Below are positions 6,463-11,704 of a stretch of DNA of 13,168 bases, piece by piece. Location: positions 1 through 13,168 of the forward strand of contig CATZTY010000008.1 of assembly GCA_958424475.1 (NCBI GenBank). Direction: 5' to 3'. A model generated the notes under the pieces. It made no database searches, was not told the origin of the DNA, and was given only the letters and a program-made list of their open reading frames with translations. Source of the stretch: an uncultured Collinsella sp. (GTDB taxonomy: Bacteria; Actinomycetota; Coriobacteriia; Coriobacteriales; Coriobacteriaceae). Position 1 is the stretch's first letter. The number at the start of each line of letters is the position of its first letter. Position numbers and translations under genes: made by a program.

Positions 6463-8163
6463 ATGCCAATGCTGCTGGATGAACCTCTTGGCCTTATCGT
6501 TGAGCGCCTTCGCAGGCGGGGGACTGATGACGCATCGGTAGAAGTTAAAGCCTGCACGAATAAATTGAGCGCAGACGTATGGGAGACAGTGAGCGCTTTT
6601 GCGAACACTGCGGGTGGGCTCATTATTTTGGGCCTGAATGAAGCCGAAGGATTTGTTCCTTCGGCTAACTTTGCTATCGATAGGGTGCGCGATCAGTTTG
6701 TTTCGGGTATCGGAGACGGAGGCTCAGCGGCAGTGGTGACCCATGCGCCGCGGTACGAGCTTGATCGAGGCGAGGTCGACGGGCTCCAGGTGCTTCTGGT
6801 GCGCATCTTTGAACTTGAGCTTAAAGCGAAGCCTTGCTATATCGGCGCGCGCGGCGTGCAGAACGGTAGCTACAAGCGCGTGGATGATAAAGATATCAAG
6901 ATGTCACCCGCTGAGCTATATGAGCTGCAGAGTGCGTTGCTTCCGAGCGATGCAGACGGCACGGTGGTTTCGGAGGCAACGGTCGAGGATTTGGATCCAG
7001 ATGTCGTGCGGTCTATTATCGCAAATCGCCGGCTGCAGACCCCGCGCGTTTTGCGCGGGGCCGATACGCTGGAAAAGCAGCTGGTCAGACTCAATATCAC
7101 TACAAAGGATGGTGCCGTGAAGCTCGCGGGGCTTCTGTCGGCGGGAATTTACCCCCAGCAGTTCTATCCCAAACTGATGATCGATGTCGCCGTTCATTCC
7201 GATGTGGAAAAATCTGCACCCGGGCAACCCCGGTTTATTGACCGCCAGTTGTGCGATGGCCCGATTCCGGCTTGCATCGAAGATGCCCTTGCCGCGATTG
7301 GACGAAACTTGCGCAAAGCGACGATAGTGCAAGGCGCTGGCAGAAGGGAGGATTGGGAAGTTCCCCAGGAGGTTTTGCGCGAGGCCTTGGCAAATGCCTG
7401 CATCCATCGAGAATATTCGCCCATGTTTGTGGGGCAGGCCGTGAGTGTCGATATCTATCCAGACAGAATAGAGATCAAAAACCCTGGCGGGCTTTGGGGC
7501 GGAAAGACGGTGGACAATCTTGCAGACGGGGAATCGCGCTGCCGAAACCCAAAGCTAATGAGCCTAATGGGGGCGACGCCGTTAGAGCATGCCGAGGGGG
7601 CCGTTGCGGAAAGCCAGGGATCTGGTATCCCGGCTATGATTCGCGAGATGGAGTCTCGTTCGCTTGGCAGGCCGAAATTTATCGTTAAGGCCGATTCGTT
7701 TACGGTGCTGCTTTCCCGGCACGGGGCGGAGCTTGCTGAAAACCGCACGTGGATTCAGAGCCATGTGGGCGCCGAGCTGACGGATCGCGAAGAAACATTG
7801 CTCATGTTTATGCGGGAGCATGGGTGCGTATGCGATGTTCAAAAAATACGAGAGGCCCTGAAGTGGGATTCGGATGACATTCGTCTGATCTGCGGGGACC
7901 TTGTCGATAAACATGTCCTGTCAAAATGTGGCAAAGACACGTTTGAGATTATCGATATGAGCAGAGAATCGTCAGCTTCGACAGCGGATAGGATCCTGGA
8001 GGCTCTCAGCGCCGAAGTGGATATGACGGCGCGAGAAATAGCGGTTGCATCGGGGGTCAAAATTTCGTCCGTCCGCTACCATCTGCCAAAAATGGCGGAT
8101 AAAGGGCTCATCGAAGTAATGGGTTCATCGACGAGCCGCAACCGCCGCTATCGGAAGAAGTAG
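6463..8163 (+). CDS. AlbA_2 (Schlafen-like) and GHKL-like ATP-binding protein with winged helices
   Basis: This 566-aa protein is of the type often annotated as a divergent AAA_4/ATP-binding transcriptional regulator. Residues 20-155 match the AlbA_2 pattern: VEVKACTNKL, then AFANTAGGLIILGL (45-58), then GSYKRVDDKDI (135-145). Residues about 300-415 resemble the HATPase_c_4 domain, with REALANACIHREY (306-318) as N-box, DRIEIKNPGG (334-343) and QGSGIP (385-390). The C terminus has two likely winged-helix units (about 440-498 and 506-566); the last contains TAREIAVASGVKISSVRYHL and ends in basic residues. The start at 6463 follows GAGAGG (6453-6458); ATG 6469 is an alternative. The gene uses AAA, ATA and AGA more freely than its neighbours and looks less GC-rich, suggesting transfer. 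It has no partner gene. It probably binds the upstream array and represses itself, but its target and its ATP role are unknown. Confidence 0.82.
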   Translation: MPMLLDEPLGLIVERLRRRGTDDASVEVKACTNKLSADVWETVSAFANTAGGLIILGLNEAEGFVPSANFAIDRVRDQFVSGIGDGGSAAVVTHAPRYELDRGEVDGLQVLLVRIFELELKAKPCYIGARGVQNGSYKRVDDKDIKMSPAELYELQSALLPSDADGTVVSEATVEDLDPDVVRSIIANRRLQTPRVLRGADTLEKQLVRLNITTKDGAVKLAGLLSAGIYPQQFYPKLMIDVAVHSDVEKSAPGQPRFIDRQLCDGPIPACIEDALAAIGRNLRKATIVQGAGRREDWEVPQEVLREALANACIHREYSPMFVGQAVSVDIYPDRIEIKNPGGLWGGKTVDNLADGESRCRNPKLMSLMGATPLEHAEGAVAESQGSGIPAMIREMESRSLGRPKFIVKADSFTVLLSRHGAELAENRTWIQSHVGAELTDREETLLMFMREHGCVCDVQKIREALKWDSDDIRLICGDLVDKHVLSKCGKDTFEIIDMSRESSASTADRILEALSAEVDMTAREIAVASGVKISSVRYHLPKMADKGLIEVMGSSTSRNRRYRKK

Positions 8164-8172
8164 ATGCAGCCG

Positions 8173-8223
8173 AGTCGCCCCTCTTGTGTCTCTCGAAGTT
8201 AGATGGGTGCTAGGGGGGCGACT
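8173..8223 (+). terminator. Hairpin after the AlbA_2/ATPase gene, possible terminator
   Basis: AGTCGCCCC (8173-8181) and GGGGCGACT (8215-8223) pair perfectly, and two further inner pairs are possible. The loop is long (about 29 bases) and there is no T run, so termination is uncertain. The loop contains TCTCTCGAAGTTAGA (8189-8203), which looks like a decayed copy of the upstream operator palindrome. Confidence 0.4.
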
Positions 8224-8235
8224 GCCTCGCGATAT

Positions 8236-8286
8236 TTTCCCAAGATAAAACCTGCCAAAAAACAAACCTGTCCCTTATTGGCAGGT
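8236..8286 (+). repeat. Dispersed hairpin repeat, copy 2
   Basis: Same design and orientation as the copy at 6145-6197. The left flank is TTTCCCAAGATAAA, with arms around ACCTGCCAA (8250-8258) and TTGGCAGGT (8278-8286) and the loop motif CCTGTCCC. Together with copy 1 it brackets the AlbA_2/ATPase gene and its operator array as direct repeats. Confidence 0.8.
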
Positions 8287-8322
8287 CATTTAACGCAGTC
8301 CAGGTTGAGCATATGCGAGCGA

Positions 8323-8422
8323 GCGGGCTCCGGGTGCGGCAAGGTGACGTGAAACAAGCGGGCGCTGACCTTTTGGTCGCGCCCGTGAAGTTGAACGTCA
8401 GATTGCCGTGTCCGGAGCCCGC
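8323..8422 (+). ncRNA. Nested 100-nt stem-loop, candidate structured RNA or mobile palindrome
   Basis: The outer arms GCGGGCTCCGG (8323-8333) and CCGGAGCCCGC (8412-8422) pair perfectly. Three G-U pairs follow, then 8337-8342 with 8403-8408, 8345-8350 with 8395-8400, 8353-8355 with 8390-8392, and an inner hairpin 8359-8385 closed by a TTTT loop. The total is 37 Watson-Crick pairs, separated only by small, mostly symmetric internal loops, one of them a G-A/A-G tandem. The G-U pairs would become C-A mismatches on the other strand, so a plus-strand RNA is favoured. I see no promoter of its own; it may be the 3' untranslated region of the upstream gene or a palindromic repeat. Confidence 0.55.
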
Positions 8423-8435
8423 GCAGCGCCGAGCA

Positions 8436-8462
8436 GTTACGCCGTTTGTAAAACGGCGTAAC
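8436..8462 (-). terminator. Perfect hairpin just after larE, possible terminator
   Basis: GTTACGCCGTTT (8436-8447) and AAACGGCGTAAC (8451-8462) form a perfect 12-base stem with a 3-base loop. It begins directly at the larE stop codon. There is no U tract on either side, so it may instead stabilise the 3' end. Confidence 0.5.
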
Positions 8463-9341
8463 CTAAAGGTTCATGTTGCCGTGAATGTAGGGGGTGACCT
8501 CGGGGGAGATATGGTCGCAGCCCAGCTCGCGCAGCGCGGACTCGATGGCGGCGGGCAGCAGGGTCTTGCCCTTGTCGTCGACGGCGGCACCGCCGAGGGT
8601 GGCAATCTTGGCGACATCTGCGGGTGCGGCCTCGATATGCATGCAGCCGCCGACCAAGCGCGCGCGTACCTGTGCCAGATCAAGATCGTGCAGGTAATCC
8701 TCGCAGGCGCGGATTAAATCGACTTTCTCGCGCGTAAGCTCCTCGCCCGTGGGGACGCGGGTGGCAAGACATGCTCCCGCCGGTAGGTTCCAAACGGGAT
8801 AGCCCCATGCGCGCAGCAGCTCGCGCTCTTCGTCCTTGGTAAAGCCGACCTCCATGAGAGGGGAGCGTACGCCGAGCTCTTCTGCCGCACGCATGCCGGG
8901 GCGGTAGTCACCGCGATCGCTTGCATTGCTGCCATCGATGACGGTGGGAAAGCCGAGCGACTTGGCGTGGTTGACGATGGCGGTAAAGCCGGCGTGCTTG
9001 CAGTGGCAGCAGCGATTAGCATCGTTGCAGGCTACTTGGGGGAGCTGCAGCTGATCCACCGAAAGATTGAGCACGGGGAGCTTAAAATGCGGCCCCTCAT
9101 GGGCCTGTCCATCAACGGACTGCTCAAACGAAGTCTGTTCGGGCGTGCCGATGAGCGGCGTGGTGAGATGGATGAGGAGGGTATTGGTAGGCATGATGCG
9201 GGCGCACACGGCGGCCAAAAAGCTGCTGTCAACGCCGCCGGAAAACCCGATGGCCACGCGCCCGTATGCCAAAAGCAGCTGTTCGAGCGCCGATAGCTTG
9301 TCTTGAAGCTCCTCTGCGGGTGCCGTGGTGTCTAAAATCAT
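8463..9341 (-). CDS. larE: LarE-type ATP-dependent sacrificial sulfur transferase
   Basis: This 292-aa PP-loop protein matches LarE, which adenylylates pyridinium dicarboxylate derivatives and inserts sulfur to build the nickel-pincer cofactor of lactate racemase and relatives. The PP-loop SGGVDSS is at 34-40. Other family features are DGSNASDRGDYRPGMRA (136-152) and PAGACLATRVP (187-197), whose Cys191 aligns with the sulfur-donating cysteine of Lactobacillus LarE. A cysteine cluster, NRCCHCK (109-115), lies at a position where family members often have NRCxxCK; whether it holds an iron-sulfur cluster is open. AAGGA lies about 7 bases before the ATG. No larA, larB or larC is in the window, so the other cofactor genes must lie elsewhere or the gene is an orphan. 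Confidence 0.88.
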   Translation of the reverse strand: MILDTTAPAEELQDKLSALEQLLLAYGRVAIGFSGGVDSSFLAAVCARIMPTNTLLIHLTTPLIGTPEQTSFEQSVDGQAHEGPHFKLPVLNLSVDQLQLPQVACNDANRCCHCKHAGFTAIVNHAKSLGFPTVIDGSNASDRGDYRPGMRAAEELGVRSPLMEVGFTKDEERELLRAWGYPVWNLPAGACLATRVPTGEELTREKVDLIRACEDYLHDLDLAQVRARLVGGCMHIEAAPADVAKIATLGGAAVDDKGKTLLPAAIESALRELGCDHISPEVTPYIHGNMNL

Positions 9342-9435
9342 GAAACGTTCCTTATCGTTGAGTACTCGATCGAAAACTATAATCCTAATGCGTTACTTGC
9401 CATAAGACTTCTATCTGTGTAACGAAAGTGCAATA

Positions 9436-9456
9436 TGGTATATACGTTATATACCA
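9436..9456. promoter_or_regulatory. Perfect palindrome between larE and the HAD gene
   Basis: TGGTATATA (9436-9444) and TATATACCA (9448-9456) are perfect 9-base arms around CGT. The sequence contains GTATATAC, the shape of GntR-family operators (GTnTAnAC). It lies in the divergent control region, 59 bases before the HAD start, and overlaps AT-rich -10-like sequence. It is probably an operator; the regulator is not in evidence. Confidence 0.55.
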
Positions 9457-9503
9457 GTTGCCAAATGCGGTAGAGTTGCGGCAATGCGACAGCGAGAGTC
9501 GAT

Positions 9504-9509
9504 GGGGGA
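9504..9509 (+). promoter_or_regulatory. Ribosome binding site deciding the HAD start
   Basis: GGGGGA lies 5 bases before the ATG at 9515, where the conserved HAD N terminus begins. The longer in-frame reading from GTG 9428 would run through the palindrome and is rejected. Confidence 0.75.
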
Positions 9510-9514
9510 CCGAT

Positions 9515-10165
9515 ATGATCAAGGCTGTTATTTTTGACATGGATGGAACGCTGGTCGATACCGAGCGTTTGGGGATTAAGGCCTGGAAGGCAGGCGCCGC
9601 TGAGCTGGGGCTCGCGATTGATGAAGCGCTGATCCATCAGTTTATCGGCCGCACGCTGCCCGATGTTATGGACATCCTTGATGAGCATTACGGCAGCCAT
9701 GAAACCACCGAGGCGATCTATCGTCGCCACAAGGAGATTCGCGACGAGATGGTCAAGACCGAACTGGAACTTAAGGCCGGTGCCGCCGAGTGCCTAGACG
9801 AGCTGCTGGCTGCGGGCTATCACGTGGGTCTAGCGACGTCGTCGCGCCTCGTTACGGCCGAGCGCAACCTTAAGATGGTCGGTCTTTTTGACAAGTTTGA
9901 AACGGTAACGTGTGGCGAGGACGTCGTGCACGGCAAGCCCGACCCCGAGATGTATCTGCTCGCCTGCGAGCGCGCGGGCTTTGCTCCCGAGGAATGTGCC
10001 GTGGTCGAGGATTCGCGCAACGGCTGCGTCTCGGGCATTACGGCCGGATGCCACGTCTTTGCCGTTCCTGATATCGTGCCGCTGCCGCAGGACGTGGTGG
10101 ATGGCTGCGAGGCCGTGCTCGATACGTTGTTCGACCTTTCGGCGGCAGTTAAAGCCGCGCGCTAG
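9515..10165 (+). CDS. HAD-superfamily phosphatase / beta-phosphoglucomutase-like hydrolase
   Basis: This is a 216-aa cytoplasmic enzyme of HAD subfamily I with a helical cap. Motif I is DMDGTLVDTE, with nucleophile Asp8 and acid/base Asp10. Motif II is ATSS with Ser109, motif III is GKPDPEMY with Lys141, and motif IV is VVEDSRNG with Glu165 and Asp166. All catalytic residues are present and the length is normal. Such proteins dephosphorylate small phosphorylated sugars or interconvert sugar phosphates; the substrate cannot be assigned. A palindrome at 9436-9456 probably controls it. It is convergent with a LacI-type regulator gene, with which it shares a terminator, so co-regulation with that gene is not implied. 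Confidence 0.88.
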   Translation: MIKAVIFDMDGTLVDTERLGIKAWKAGAAELGLAIDEALIHQFIGRTLPDVMDILDEHYGSHETTEAIYRRHKEIRDEMVKTELELKAGAAECLDELLAAGYHVGLATSSRLVTAERNLKMVGLFDKFETVTCGEDVVHGKPDPEMYLLACERAGFAPEECAVVEDSRNGCVSGITAGCHVFAVPDIVPLPQDVVDGCEAVLDTLFDLSAAVKAAR

Positions 10166-10207
10166 ACAATTGCGGCGTTGAAACGAGCAATTGCCCACGT
10201 TTGCGCC

Positions 10208-10249
10208 TAAGCAAAAGGGGCCCGGCAATGGTCGGGCCCCTTTTGCTTA
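10208..10249. terminator. Bidirectional terminator between the HAD and LacI-family genes
   Basis: The arms 10208-10224 and 10233-10249 are perfect over 17 bases, with a GGGGCCCG/CGGGCCCC core and an 8-base loop. AAAA and TTTT inside the lower stem give a U tract in both directions, which suits the convergent genes. Confidence 0.88.
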
Positions 10250-10278
10250 AGCGGCGACATAGCATACTTGCGGGCGTG

Positions 10279-11391
10279 CTACAGATACGCACCGAGGTTG
10301 ATGGCCGTGGCGTCGGTCTGGGTGCTTGCCTGGGTGCTGGCGCGCTCCAGTAGGAACGGACGTACCAGTTCTTGGCGGTTGATATCCTCGGCGGCGGTGA
10401 CTGCGGTGACGGTGCGCGCGGCAGAGCCGATGTGGACGTGCTTGGTCTTTGCCGGGGCCTTGTTCTCGATTTGCTCCATGAGCAATTGAACGCCCTTGCG
10501 GCCAATCTCGTAGCCCGGGGGCGCTACCGTAGTGAGCGGGACCGATCCGCTCCAAGCGAGCGGGTTGCCATCGCAACCTGCTACGCGTACTTCCCCGGGG
10601 ACGGCGATGCCTTTGTCGACCAGCGCCGAGATAACGCCCGAGGCCAGCACGTCGGTCAGACCGACGACAAAATCGGGGCGTTCGTCGGCGGGGCGCGCGG
10701 CGATTTGGGCGCCGATGCCGTAGCCGTCGGCGGCGGTATTCCATTCGCCGGCGTCGATGACTTCGATCTTGATATCGGGGTGTAGAGCGAGCGCTTTATG
10801 AATGCCAAGGACGCGCAGGGTGAGTTGCATAAATGCTGCTCGGCCGACGACGACAATATGGTGTGCGCCGCGGGCGATGGCGAGTTCGGCAATGATGCGA
10901 CCCTGGGCCTCGTTGTCGGCCGCTACGTAGTAGCCGGGCTCGGAGCAATGGATGTCCAGGTGGACGATCGGCACGGGCATCTTGGCCATGACGGGGTGCC
11001 AGTCGGGGGATGCCATGGGCTGAACCATGACGCCGGACATCTGGGTGCCCATAAAGTAGCGCAGGTAATGGTCCTCGAGAATATCGTCGTTATCGGCGTT
11101 GGCGATGAGCAGGTCGTAGCCGTGCTTGCGGGCCTCGTTGTGGGCGCCGCTGGCGATTTGGAGCGAAAAGCCGTGATCGAGACGGGGGAGCACCAGGCCA
11201 AAGGACTTGGTGGCGCCGCCCGCGAGCTGACGAGCGCTTTGGTTGGGCAGGTAGCCAAGGCGATTGATGGTCTCGTTGATGAGCTTGAGGGTTTCGGGGC
11301 GCAGCTTTTCGGGGTGGTTGAGCGCGTTGGAAACCGTGCCCAGCGAAACTCCGGCCTCGCGCGCGACGTCGCTGATTTTTACCTTTGCCAT
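10279..11391 (-). CDS. LacI-family transcriptional regulator
   Basis: This 370-aa regulator has the N-terminal helix-turn-helix KISDVAREAGVSLGTVSNAL (5-24) and the hinge helix NQSARQLAGG (50-59). A periplasmic-binding-protein-like sensor domain follows (about 62-345). The sequence GYLPN at 46-50 precedes the hinge, as usual. The start at 11391 follows AAAGGGG. A longer in-frame reading to 11514 would translate the upstream hairpin repeat and is rejected. The C terminus is a little unusual: the ligand domain ends near LLERAST and is followed by a Thr/Ser/Ala-rich tail of about 20 residues. The effector is probably a sugar, but no sugar-uptake operon is adjacent, so the target is unknown; it may regulate itself. 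Confidence 0.9.
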   Translation of the reverse strand: MAKVKISDVAREAGVSLGTVSNALNHPEKLRPETLKLINETINRLGYLPNQSARQLAGGATKSFGLVLPRLDHGFSLQIASGAHNEARKHGYDLLIANADNDDILEDHYLRYFMGTQMSGVMVQPMASPDWHPVMAKMPVPIVHLDIHCSEPGYYVAADNEAQGRIIAELAIARGAHHIVVVGRAAFMQLTLRVLGIHKALALHPDIKIEVIDAGEWNTAADGYGIGAQIAARPADERPDFVVGLTDVLASGVISALVDKGIAVPGEVRVAGCDGNPLAWSGSVPLTTVAPPGYEIGRKGVQLLMEQIENKAPAKTKHVHIGSAARTVTAVTAAEDINRQELVRPFLLERASTQASTQTDATAINLGAYL

Positions 11392-11396
11392 AGCGG

Positions 11397-11403
11397 CCCC
11401 TTT
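11397..11403 (-). promoter_or_regulatory. Ribosome binding site of the LacI-family gene
   Basis: On the minus strand AAAGGGG lies 5 bases before the ATG at 11391 and decides this start. Confidence 0.7.
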
Positions 11404-11427
11404 GATGCGTTTCAAGTACAAGCCAGA

Positions 11428-11433
11428 TTGTAG
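11428..11433 (-). promoter_or_regulatory. Candidate -10 box of the LacI-family gene
   Basis: TACAAT on the minus strand matches the -10 consensus at 5 of 6 positions and lies 36 bases before the start codon. The -35 region falls inside the hairpin repeat copy 3, and no good -35 is visible. Confidence 0.35.
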
Positions 11434-11440
11434 CATCCCA

Positions 11441-11495
11441 AACCAACCAAAAAGGGATAGGTTTATTTTGGCAGGTTTTATCTGGGGAAACGCTG
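11441..11495 (-). repeat. Dispersed hairpin repeat, copy 3
   Basis: Read on the minus strand it has the same left flank (GCGTTTCCCCAGATA), the same left arm AACCTGCCAAAA and a diverged right arm TTTTGGTTGGTT, with one mismatch and one G-U pair. The loop motif is CCTATCCC instead of CCTGTCCC. It lies directly upstream of the LacI-family gene in the same orientation and may have supplied or displaced part of its promoter. Confidence 0.75.
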
Positions 11496-11505
11496 TTGCC
11501 AACGC

Positions 11506-11543
11506 GACCACCACGAAGGGGGACAGGCGCTTTTGTGGTGGTT
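11506..11543 (-). repeat. Related hairpin with different arms but the same loop motif
   Basis: ACCACCAC (11507-11514) and GTGGTGGT (11535-11542) are perfect arms that extend inward through G-U and A-T pairs. On the minus strand the loop reads CCTGTCCCC, the motif of the 6145 and 8236 copies, although the arms are unrelated. It stands next to copy 3 in the same orientation, so the two form a tandem pair. Confidence 0.65.
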
Positions 11544-11570
11544 TGGACCGGCTGGACGTGTGTGCATCGG

Positions 11571-11608
11571 GTGGTATCTAAGTTGAGGTACCACTTCTGG
11601 TATATCAG
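11571..11608 (+). promoter_or_regulatory. Overlapping inverted repeats upstream of glmS
   Basis: GTGGTA (11571-11576) can pair with TACCAC (11589-11594), and the latter can instead pair with TGGTA (11598-11602). CTGGTATATCAG (11597-11608) is a near-palindrome resembling GntR/NagR-type sites that contain TGGTATA. It lies upstream of the inferred glmS promoter, so it is more likely an operator than an attenuator. Confidence 0.3.
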
Positions 11609-11615
11609 CTTGCGT

Positions 11616-11646
11616 TTGCGTGAGTACAATACTCGAACGTTATACG
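11616..11646 (+). promoter_or_regulatory. Candidate glmS promoter
   Basis: TTGCGT (11616-11621) and TATACG (11641-11646) are spaced by 19 bases (18 if the -10 is read as TTATAC). An alternative -10, TACAAT, is at 11625-11630 but lacks a -35 partner. The leader would be about 50 bases. Confidence 0.4.
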
Positions 11647-11704
11647 TCTCAGCGCCCCCTGTGCGTGGACGTCTTGCAGTCACGCGAACGAAGGGATTTA
11701 TCCT

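Noticed and set aside
8323..8422. Bacterial SRP (4.5S) RNA
   Set aside because: The length and rod shape fit, but the conserved GGAA tetraloop and neighbouring symmetric loop motif are absent; the loop is TTTT.
8323..8462. Integron attC site
   Set aside because: It is an imperfect palindrome of suitable length, but lacks the paired GTTRRRY/RYYYAAC core sites and no integrase is present.
8313..8717. Plus-strand frame of 134 codons starting in the intergenic region
   Set aside because: Most of it is antisense to larE, the start has no ribosome binding site, and it runs through the two hairpins.
11571..11704. glmS ribozyme/riboswitch
   Set aside because: The leader is too short and I see none of the conserved ribozyme core; the element is typical of Firmicutes.
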